Below, piece after piece: positions 48,101-60,100 of a DNA stretch of 64,000 nt. This stretch comes from Apostichopus japonicus (lineage: Eukaryota > Echinodermata > Holothuroidea > Aspidochirotida > Stichopodidae), in the NCBI RefSeq assembly GCF_037975245.1, contig NC_092562.1, positions 29,651,554-29,715,553 on the forward strand, given 5' to 3'. The position numbers and the translations under genes were made by a program. Every line of letters begins with the position of its first letter. Position 1 is the first letter of the stretch. The notes beneath the pieces were generated by a model. The model was not told where the DNA came from and searched no databases. It saw only the letters and a program-made list of their open reading frames with translations.

Positions 48101-51100
48101 TCTCAAGAGAGGAAACTTGTATGTAATTATTTAGAATCAAAGCCTTTACAGTTGTTTGTTTCATGTGTTGCATGGTCATTTCTCAAGAATGAAACAGAAA
48201 AATCTATGAAACTGTAAGCATATCTGAAGAAGGGATTTATCCTTTTGATATCAGATTCTTAAAAACTTGTTATGTTATTGCAACCTGAATGCATTTTGTG
48301 CATTTCTGTTTGGTAGTTTAAATGTTGACTTTGGAGTGTGTGAGGTCTAACAACTCATTCAGGGCATACACCTACCAACTGTTAAACTTCATTGATCTTA
48401 ATCTTTAGGATGAGTTAGTGAAACTTTTTCTTGATGCACACACACAGACAAGTACTACCCACACAAGTTCATCTGCATACCTGCTTCAATTTTTTTTTGT
48501 ACCTGATTATAAAGCAACTAATTAAACTAAAATGATCAAAAATTGAAGCAACACATTTTTGAGATTGAAGACAGATTTACCAATTATGTACATGTATGGC
48601 AATGATTGTAGCAAAATAATAGTTACAAAAATTTGTAAGTACAACAGACTGTGTGCTGGTATCTCTACTTTACGGTCTCAATTTCTTCTCAGCAATTACT
48701 AAAGCTTTGGAGTATTCCACTGGTGCATCAATGGGCGATAACGTGACTGTCATGGTTGAGTCAAGCATAGATACAGCAAGGCTTCGTTGGAGGAGAGATG
48801 GTGTGAATAATCCAGACGGGTCAACAGGCAGCTCTTGTGTGAGAAAGACATCTTGTGGTGATGCTAGTGCTTCGAACTCTGTTGTCTTTGAGAGCCATGA
48901 AACTGGTGCATACAGTGAACAAGTCCATGCCATCATGAATGTGATTGTCAGAGGTGGGTATTTCTTTTGACTTTCATGTTTGTGTGTACTATCCAATGTA
49001 GTATTCCTCATTACAATACTTATAACACTGAATGGATATTTAATAAAATAAAATCCAGTTTCTAAAGGAGACACAATCCCAAGCATCTTCAATGGCTTAA
49101 ATGACAGGAATAATTGTGATAACGTTGTGTAAAAAGCTAAGAAAAATCATGTTAGCGCTTTCGTTAATCTCTGATGTCGTAGTGCCACTAAAATCTAAAA
49201 CATATAACTCTCTTTGGTTTCGTTTTTGTATAATTTCCTGCTGAACTGAGGTGAAAGGAGTCTATGGGATGGTGATGGTATGTGTGTGTATTGTAATGTG
49301 GAGAATATCATCTGCAGCTTGGTAGAGATGGTACTATTGTTGCCCCTGGGAAAAATCATTTGGAAGGCTATTTCGGAAGCCTAAATCCAAGAAGCTCCAC
49401 TCAAGTATATGATTCAAACATTCTGTTGATTAAAAGATGATTTATTCTCTCTGTGATAAAATTAAAAGATCAATTAAATGCTGTAAAATTACTTGATGAT
49501 ACATTGTGTGAAGTATTTCATGTAAGAATGTAGTGTGGGATGAGATACTGAAATAACTAAAATGTATATAGGCAAACAGTTTAGACTGACTGTTGAGTAT
49601 ACTGACATCTTCATGACTTACACAATTTTTTAAATGTACATATCTCGTTTACTTAGTTTTGGTTCAGATAACATTCATTAAGCTATGCAATCCAAATAAC
49701 ATGTGTATACGTGAATTTGTGTATGGTATGCCTAATTGCTCCTAACATGATTTCAAGATCTAATATATAAAATGGATCTCTTTTGGATCATACAGATACC
49801 CTATTATAACTAAAGTAATCAGCACAATGTCAGGGTAAAAGGCTGACTGGGTAGAAGAATGTTAACAAAATCATATTGTTAGCAAATTATTTAAATTTGG
49901 TTTGTAGCACCTTAAGATGTGCATAACATCAAGGATAGCATGTTGTATGTTTAACATTTGGTCTGTTGAGCCATTGCATTACACAAATAATAATAACATG
50001 CATGTTTGGATAGCTTTGGTCTGTCTGTCGAGTCTTTTAACTAAATCAAGGATAGTATGTTGTTGTTTAAGATTGGGTATGTAGACTCTTTGCACCAAAT
50101 CAAGGATAACATGTTTTATGTTTAAGATTTGGTCCGAAGAGTCTATGCATTACATGAATAATAGCATGTTGTATGTTTATATAGCTTTGGTATGTAATAC
50201 TTTTAAATTAAATCAAGGATAGCATGTTGCATGTTTAAATTTTGGTTGGTATAGAACCTTTGCATTGCACCAAGGATAGCATGATTTAGGTTTCTTCAGT
50301 AGTCTTTGTATTATATGAAGTGTAGTATGTTTATGAATTGATCTTTAGAACCTTTGTATTACATCATGTACAGAATGTCCTATGTTTGGATAAATTTGGT
50401 AGCTAGAACCTTCGTATTACATCAAGGATAGCATGATGTATGTTTAGATCTGTATAGGTTTCATATCACATACCATGTTGTTGGTTTAAATAAATTTTGT
50501 CTGTAGAAACTTTGTATTACATCAATGATCAAGGATACCATGTTATATGTGTTTATAAGATTTGGTCTGAAGGGTCTTTGTATTACACATTGCATGTTTA
50601 AAATAGCTTTGGTCTGTAGAACCTTTCAATAATTCAAGAATAGCATGTTGTATGTTTAAATTTTGGTCTGTATAGAACCTTTGTATTGCACCAAGGATAG
50701 CATGATTTATGTTTTAGGTTTTTTCAGTAGAGGCATTGTATTATATGGAGGATATGATGTCTAAGAATTGATCTGTAGAACCTTTGTATGATATCATAAC
50801 AGAATGTGTTATGTTTGGATTAGGGCCATTCCACACTAATGGGGTACTAATTTGTGACATAGTGGGTGAAAATTTAAAGTCATAGGGAAAGCATGAAACT
50901 TGGTTTGAGTAATGACCTAGAGTGTATAGCAACTGTATATACCCTCAATGAGATAAGTTTTTGATAAGGTTGGCAATGACAGCCAAGCAAAGTATAATAT
51001 ATGGCGTGTATTACGTACGTAACAAGGACAGATATCTGAGCATAAACAGGCCACAAACAACAATTGTACATGAGTTTTAACAGTTTTTGTTTATTGCAAA

Positions 51101-54100
51101 CTTTGTAATTATAACAATTAACAAAGACAAAATGGATCCAAGGGTGAAAAACTGGAAAAAATATGAATCTTTGATAATACAACGAGAGGGCATTTCAACA
51201 TTCCCTATGCACAGAACAAATTTTAGTGCCACAAGAACCTTTTTTCCCTGAGTATTTGTTACAATATATCTCACATCTTAATGCAAACCACTGCTAGAAG
51301 CTATAGTGCAGAAAATGATATGGACTTGCATAAAGGTAGGATGTATGGTTACCATGTTCAGGGTCTTACGTACGTAACAAGGACAGAATATTTTTCAATC
51401 TCCACATTAATTTGTCATCAGAAATACTATGGATTACAAATTATTATTTTCAATTGAATGTACATCTGGGCACTCATTTGTAGCTGTTTCTTTGCTGCTG
51501 TACTTTGGAATTATCATGAAATTGTGATGATATATCATATCCTGTGGGAAACAACAACTTATCCAGAGTGGTCTGTTTAAGATTGTAAATGTCAGACTTT
51601 AATTAAAGAAAAATTAAATAGTTGAATGAATAGTTGTAGGCTTGCATATGATTAATTGCATATATCTAGCAAAGTTAAAAAGATACTACTAATACTGACA
51701 CCTCTAGTGTAGGTCATTGAATGCATTGTTCAACTGAAAATTGAATAGTTAACAATTGAATATTTATAAAATTCAATAATTTCAAAATTGCATATGAATA
51801 GTGAAAATCCGAAAATTTCATATAATCGAAGGATTGTTAAGCTGTAGACTTGAATACAGTATGTCAGAAATTTTAAAAGAGTAAACTTGCATACCATTGG
51901 AAAGATATCAAATTACAAGAGGGTATTAGATACCAACAATATTAGCACCAATGCAACACTAAAATGTACCAATATGTACACTAATATCATGTTTGAAACA
52001 TGGACAGACGAAAAACCATAAATTGTTTTTACTTTTTTATCAAACTGGCTAATGGTTAAATGTTTACTTTTCAAACTTTCTGAAATGTATCAGATGAAGT
52101 GGGATAGCCTCACATGTCATGGAATGGAATAAACATAAATTTGAAGATGTTTTCAGAAAAAATGCTAAAAAGAAAGCACACACTATCACAAGCATATCTG
52201 ACTGTTTCTTTTTTGCTCTTTCCTATATAGTCAAGCATGCAGTATATTGAAGACAAGCAATCAAGCAAGAACCTAAAACATCTAAGATTCCTGCAGAATA
52301 GATGCTGTCAACTAAAACTGTACACAGTACAACTAGCTAGATGGAAAGCAAGAGTGTACTTGTTAAAACTTTGAAATATATACAAAATATGCATTATGTG
52401 ATTAGCATGGGAATGGACAAAGACTATGCTTTACCACTTTACAGCTCAGCTTGTGTTATTGCTTTCATTTCAGCATATGCTTTCTCCACATTTTCAATTT
52501 CTTGCACAGAAAATGGTCCACTGCCCACCAATGTAAGGGGTCCATCGATAACGAATTTGCCTAAAACCTTCTCAGAATCTGACCTTATAGGCCAATCATA
52601 CATCTTAGATGCACTGCGAACTCTATGGAGAAACTTAAACAGATATTCCTCCCCATCTTTCTCAAGCAATCGTCCAATATAGAATTCGTTGTCATAGAAG
52701 ACAGCATAATACTCTTCAAGGCGAATTTCAATCCCTCTTTGCTGTGGTTTTAGTAATGCCTCATACTTGTTCTCTGGTAGGCAGACATCACATAAGAGAT
52801 CTTTTAAGACCTTTTCATTCAACACATCCAAGTGTGTCTGGACAACTTCAGATTCATCATAATCTGTAATTTATGAAAAGAGCAAAAAAAAAATTAAATA
52901 GGAAATATTCACTGGCTGTCTTCAATCTTGATGACTGCAATGACCAACCAAATGGTATGGGCAATCCATAACAACTATTCCAGCATTTTTCACGAAGAAG
53001 TGAACTTAAAGTCCACGACTCACCCCACCCTCACGTTTGATTAGAGTTCACTGATAAGGAGTTTCAATCTAATTAATGAAATCAAGGCCCTTAATAAAGT
53101 TAAGTAACATATCATTTCCCATGAAAAGAAACACTGGAATATGCAACATCAAACATAACACTTCTGTTGATGCATTTTGTTTTTGATTCTGCAAATAGAA
53201 GGAAATCTCTTTCAATGTCATGTTGCTTAGCACTTAAAATTTAAGTAAAAAGGGACTGACCCACTTTGTTGGAAGTTAGTATGCCACCTGCATTACCCAC
53301 TTCAGATAAGTCCCCTGTCTCAGATCTTTCAGATGATGATTTACCCACAGTTGCTCCAGTTGCATTATCAGTTGCACTCTCAAGTGTACAGACCGGAATC
53401 TCATCCATCTCAGCGTGACCTACATCTGCAGCTTCCATATCACTGCTAGTAGTTGCTTCAAATGAAATCCCTTTAGCAGACATCTTGCATTCACTCCAAG
53501 ACTTCACAAACTCCAGATTGATGCACGGTGCTACTGAGTTCAGATCCTGACAGGGTGAACAGAAGCATGAAAGACGCCTTTTGTGCAATTAGTATGGAGA
53601 GATCCCAGCTACAGCATGCAACTTTCGCGTTCCAGCCACAGTGTCAACATTTGTTCTGGTTGGCCTTTCCCTCTGTATATCACCTTCCTTCACTTAGTAA
53701 AAAGTACGACGAGAGTGGTTGCACGATCCATCTGGTTTCACTGGTGCCTTAGCAAGATTTTTGGAGCAGAAGTCATAGAACTCCCAGGGTCCATCAATGG
53801 TGATGTTGACATCAGACTTCACTGACCTTGTGACTGTATTTTTAACCACCCCCACCCTCTCCATCACATGGATTTTTTCCATGGCATGAGCCAAAGAAAT
53901 ACCGCTCAACTTGCACGCCAAAATCTATGTTTCCAAATGAGATGTCAGCAAATCCTGTGCGAGATTTGTGTTGTGCGCCACACCCATCAGTGAACTGGAT
54001 CAGTCTGTTAAACTCCACTTTCCCCTCCACCTTCAGATGTGTGCAGGTCAGTTTACAGAAGTGGGTAACTGCATGTGTATCATATCCTCGCTTCCTGAGA

Positions 54101-57100
54101 CAGGGTTTGACGATATTCTTTCACTCGCTCAGTCTCTTTAGCTTGATACTGAACATAACATTCCTGATCAGCTTTTATGCGGCCTCGATACCTGCGCATA
54201 TACGTTGCTGCATTGCTAAAACCAGTTGTTCGTTGTCCTTCAATATCCTCTAGTTGAGGTACCGTCCTGTTTAAGGAACGAAGGCGAATTTTCAGGCTCA
54301 TCTTACCTGAAAAGAGAATAATTTGTAAAACAAAATATCCTGGAGCAAATAAGGTAACATTTTCCATTTTAATATGGAAGTTAAGGAAAAGACAAAACTT
54401 GGTTTGTTTCAAAATACAGGAGAAAGTTGTAATCCATGGTATGGTAGAAGAAAGTTTAAACCTTCAATACAGGAGTGTCAATTTCAATGGTGAAATTGTT
54501 GCCTCAATAAGCTTTTAAATTAAAGAGATTTGTCATCCACTGGAATTTGCCAAGGATGTTATTTGTGTTTGATAACAGTTAGAGCTTACATGATAATTAA
54601 AAGCAGCCTGTAGGTAAGTACGTGTAAAGACAGATGCACCTCATGCATATATTATATTGTAAGCTGCCTTAATATGGCAGAATGTTGTGTATGGAATTAG
54701 GCTGTTTTGAGATAAAGAATCAGGGGCAAGCTGCAATGAAAACTACCACCAGAATTTTTAATAAGAGGTCCCAAGATACTGACATTTGGTGGCTAACTCC
54801 CTAATTAGGCCAGCCTGTCCCTGAGAACAATAAATACACTGTGGGTTCTTTAGGCCATAGATGATTCTTCTCATTAAAGCAAGTACGATGAACATGCCCA
54901 TTTTCAGTCCTCGCAGATCAAACTCAATGGTAAGTTTTAATTAGAAAGCAAGACGATACATGTTGATTGTCGTTTTTTGTTTGTACTAAAAATGAGAGTT
55001 GAATAAACAAAATTTTTTTTTTTTTTTTAAATTAGACCTAGGCAGGCCTAGCCTACACATTATATGCATCAGTAATGAGAAAACCCAGTGTTAGGCTTCG
55101 CCTACGTGTCGGCCTAGTTGCAAATTAAAATACGTAATAAAACATGAAGCATCATCTATTGTCTGTACTGCATTTGTTTAAAACCTAGGCTAGATCTGCA
55201 CGAAAATATAACGCTACCCTTAACGTTAGGCTAGTAGGCCTAAGTTAGTACTCAACCAGGGAAGATACTAACGTTCGTAAAACAGACCGACTGGGCAAAT
55301 ATGTCTCACCACAGCTAGATTCGAACGTGAGCTTTTTCAATTGAAGCCTAGCATGCAGGTCTAACCTAACCTTTGCTTAATGAAATATTGTTAACGTTAT
55401 ATTTACGGAATCATCGTATGCACTCAGTTCATTTACATCGGTACGTCGACATTAGATTATACATCAAAATACCGAAATCGTGCTAACGTTCACACGAGTG
55501 ACCGAATCTGAAATCTGTCTACCAACAATTACGTTTGAACGTAGGCCTAGGCTAGTTCATTTTAACTAAACTGCTATTAAATTGCACTTCAATGCCAATG
55601 CGAGATGAACATTCGTGCCCAGTAAACATTTAGCAAGTTTCATGGTATTATCATGCACCTTTACATCGAACTAAATGAATAATGGAGGTCTTTTGCCAAC
55701 GTTCGTAACTTCAGACATATTGACTCAATCTGTCTGCAGTTACGTGCATTAGTTGTGTTTTCTGTCTCACGCAGTGCAATTATACCAAAGGTGGCAACTG
55801 CATCTACGAATCCGCTCACCTAGCGGTGTAAGAACTTTCACTTACTGAGTGAGAAGTCTCTAAATTGAACCATACCTTGATCACATTGCAAAGTGCTTTA
55901 TTTTCGGTAAAATTGGTAGTGATTTCGAACGCTCGTAATTTGACTTGCGCTCGTAACTTACCGAGATTCAGAAGACAGATCTCAAACTTCCCTCCATGGT
56001 TTTAAAAGTCGGTGGGTGACCAGGGTTGTTGTTTTCTCTGAAATACGCATGCGCCCAAGGATGTTTATCATACTAAACACTCACAGGATCGCATGCGCGA
56101 TTTCCGTGAAAAGTGATGTAAAAGTACGTTCGAACGTAAGCTCTCTTGGACAGATTTTTTTAAAGCTAATTTGGCCGTCGTTTTCCGGGGGATTGGAAGA
56201 CTCAACTCCCTCAAAACCATGTTCATTACTGAGATACGATGTTGTAACAAGGCACAACATTTTATCTCCGCCAAATGTTTTTAGATTACCTTACTCATGA
56301 GGCAAGTTACGCTCGTAACTGTTAGGACAGATGTCAATTACGAACGTTTATATATTTTTGTGTGGTCATTTTCTCAATTTTCACGAGTTGGACAAGAAAG
56401 AAGACAACAACAGCATTCAGATGATTGAATTCTTTAATCATTTTGATACATTACATTGGTCATTTTTGTAACTAAAACATAAAACAAGGGGATTAAAAAT
56501 CTCCATTAATGCTCTGTCACATATTCCTTGCACAAATTGGTGAGACATGCAAAGAGTTTTTTTAAAAATAATTACCAATGAATTGACATAAAGACTTCCA
56601 GCTGTTAACACTATTTTGCAATATTAAAGTATGGAATCAAATACTTCAAACCATGCAGTTTGTTATTGCCAGGAAGCTTTGTAGACCGATTTCCAACAAG
56701 GCTTTGCAGTAACATACATAAGTACCCCATTAGTGTGGAATGGCCCATTACTTTGGTAGCTAGAACATTTGTATTACATCAAGGATAGCATGATATATGT
56801 TTAAATGCAGTGGATACAATAACACTTTTCTATACATCGTGAATAACATGCTAAGGTCTGGAGAAACTTTGTATTGCATAAAGGATACCATGTTGTCTGT
56901 TAAAGATTTGTTCTGAAAAACCTTTGTATTTCCAATACTTCACGAAGAACAAAATGTATGAAAACAAGAAAGTACACAATGTATGCACTAAATTAATCTC
57001 TGCAAATTGATTCATCAATGCTACTGATATATTTTTCACTCCTTTACATTTAAGAATGTCCAGAGAACATGTGGAGTCCACCTGACTGTACTAATATATG

Positions 57101-60100
57101 TGAACCTTGTATTAACGGAGGAGTTTGCTCAGATTTGACTGGTCTGTGTCTTTGTCCTCCTGGATTCAGTGGAAAAAATTGTGAAAATAGTAAGTAATAG
57201 TAAATTGTCTTAACAATTAACAATGCATGATTATCCTGTTAAGTACCTTTTTCCATAGGCGTAGGGGCCAAATTTGATTTGTAACGTTACGACTAATACC
57301 GAAAAATATAACCAAAAGTTTTCGCGCTTCAACATCTTAATGTGCATATCATATAGGCATGCATCGGTTATTACATCGCATGCCAATAGCATACAATCAT
57401 TTTCCGTGTTATAACCCTTCCATATTGGTTAGAATTATTGGGGAAGTTGTCACAATAATAATAATAATAATAATATAAGTTTAACCATTGTAAAACACAT
57501 TACAAATTATTTCAGTAGGTGCCTGAAAAATTCTCAGCAGTTGCCCGAATTTTCACCAAAAAATTTAGTTGGGGGCTGCAGTCCCCCCCCTGCCCCCCCG
57601 CCACCTACGCCCATGCCTTTTCCCTCAAGCAGTACTTAGCAAAAAATTGCTGAATCAGCACTGATTAATAATGTACTCTTCATTTTCACCTCTTGAGAAA
57701 TGTTAGGGATGATACCATAATCAATCAATCAATAAACATGTAACTAGAATACTAGATGCTCTCAATGTTTGTTATGGTTTACCAGATTGTGTCACTGATC
57801 TGGTATTTGTTGTCAGAAATCTTGTCAACATTAATTCTAACTTAACTGCTTATTAGTGAAACGAACCACAGATGGCGAGAGATATTACAGATTTAAGTAC
57901 CTTCGCTTCTGCCAGACAAGGTTTGCAGGAGAAAATGACGGTCATTCCGGAGGTCAACAGACAAAACACAATAAACAATCTCTTTGGTCAAATATGGACA
58001 AATGAAAATATATTGTAAGGAATCGTGATGCCAGATGGAATAAATGGCTAACATGAAATTCTTCAAAATGAAATTCAAACCTTCTTACACACCAGGGGCA
58101 ACAGTCTCAGTCAATACAGTAATATTACAGATAATCACACTTACACAAAAATAATGTGATATAAATAGAAGAAAATACAATAACAAAACAAGCAATACTA
58201 CTATTTGTGAAAGCTCTGAATACTAACCAATCTGTATGATGAACACAGTACATCTCTTTCACACTAAGTTAATAATAATTGACAGTACAACTCGTGGTGA
58301 CACAGCAAAACTTAAACAATGTAACACTGCACTATGCTCAACTGGTGAAAAATTCTTATCTTACTTATTTAACTGGTGAGGTATTCTGCTCATTGGCTTC
58401 CATAATAGCTTGGGAGTAAAAAGTGAAAGACTTCAAGTTACTCGCACATCTTGTTTTGCTAACTTGGGTTGGCTTTCCACCACCAGTGCTCACGATCAAT
58501 ATTACCGCCATATAATATATACCTATATTTTTGTTTCCAATCAATATCAGTTGCAGCTAAGAAATTTAACAGCATTTAGTTGAACTTTTAATTGGATCAC
58601 GGAGAGAATCATCTTTCAATCAACAAAATGTTTTAATCATATATTTGAGTGGAGCTTTTTGGATTTCGGCTTCCAAAATAGCCTACAAAATAATTTCCGC
58701 AGGGGCAACGATAGTACCATCTCTACCAAGCTGCAGGGGATATTCATTACAAATGTGAGAGGAGTGTTAACTCAGTGGTTAACGCCGGTGCATTTCAATC
58801 ATAAGGTCCTGAATTCGAGTCACTCCAAGATTAATGTTTGTCGTCCAGTTGCAGAGTTGTTGACAATGGACAATTCATAATCATGGACGTTAAATTTGAA
58901 TGTAAGAGACTGACTTTGGTGAGCTTGAGGCTTTGATAAGCCAATGATGGCTTCTTCACGAGTTCCTGCTTGCAGGCGGATCTAATATACATAAATACAT
59001 ACATATTTTCATCAACAGTTCATGGCAGGAATGTCTTTGGTCAGAATGCTGAGTATAAATGTGATGATTCTGGTGATGACCATGCTGATGGATGTCAGGG
59101 TGCAATCATCTGTTATCCTGATCCTCTTGGCTGTTTCTGTCCTGCTGGCTATAAAGGACTAAACTGTACAGAAGGTATTAATAATACTTTATAATACTTT
59201 GTTTTTAACAAACAGGTGTTGAGTCTCAAAATAAAATAAACTGATAGCAAACTGCTTATCCACTAGAGAGCCTGTGTAATAGAATGTGTAATTGTGTGAT
59301 TCTATGGTCACAGATCCACAGTCAACACCATAAAGACTGAGACCCCAGTTGGAGAACACTTTAACCTTCCCAACCATAACATTAACGACATGTCCCTACA
59401 GGGGATTGAATCCTTAGGTAGCCGCCCTGACCTAGTACGAATCAGCAAAAGAGAGGCTGTAGATGCAACGCCTTCGCACCATATAATGTCATGGGCTCAA
59501 CATTCAGGAAGGACATGAATAACTTTTCCTATGTTTCCTCTCCCCCTCCTTTTCCCCTTGTTCCCCCCATCACTCTTCTCCTCATAGCTCCCTTACACCT
59601 TTTTTCTCCACACCTTTTTGTCTTTGTCCTTCTCCAGTTTATTCCCTACCCCCTCCTCTTTAGCCTCATTTTGTCCCTCCACTGTTTATCTCTTACCTCT
59701 CCTATTCCCCTGTAGCTTTCTTTTCTCTATCCCTTCTCTACTAATCCCTGTACACACATCTCTTTGTGTTCACCATGCTCATTAACCTGTCTGCATTCTT
59801 TGCGTGTTTTTGTCCCTTCTGTTACTGTTACTTGTCGTTTAGCCTCTGAAGCAGATCCTGCTAGGATCGAAACTTCAGGCCAACTTACTTTTACACAGGT
59901 GTTGAGTCTATTAGAATAGTCACCAATACAATTGCTTAGAGTATTAAAATGAATGGCTGTAGATACAGACTCTATAACGATGAGGTCTTTCTTGCTTAAA
60001 GAAATTGAAATCAAATTTGTATCATGTTTAAATTATTTTCCTGATGTATGTTTACATTTGGAAACATTAATGTTAATAATATTAGTAAAACATGTGTGAT

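Larger units (their letters stand above)
50823..56746 (-). mobile_element. 5.9-kb DNA transposon in Tie-like intron 3
   Basis: The ends are exact inverted repeats of about 26 bp: GGGCCATTCCACACTAATGG then GGTACT at 50823, and the complement ending at 56746. Both sides are flanked by ATTA (50819-50822 and 56747-56750). Excising the element and one ATTA restores a normal copy of the surrounding 59-bp repeat. The interior has subterminal motifs of the type TTACGNNCGTAAC followed by GGACAGA near both ends. It also has a decayed gene of transposase type on the minus strand (52439-54301). A 4-bp ATTA duplication does not by itself assign a superfamily; Kolobok-type elements (TTAA) come to mind, but I cannot confirm this. 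Confidence 0.88.
48954..57054 (+). other. Tie-like intron 3
   Basis: This is 8.1 kb between donor GTGGGT and acceptor TTTACATTTAAG. It contains a tandem repeat array of about 59 bp and the 5.9-kb DNA transposon at 50823-56746 inserted in it. The first about 950 bp hold nothing I can recognise. Confidence 0.8.
57190..59018 (+). other. Tie-like intron 4
   Basis: 1.8 kb. It contains a short (AAT)n tract near 57,452-57,475, a hAT-type miniature element (57254-57615) and a SINE (58760-58987) close to the acceptor. Confidence 0.8.
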
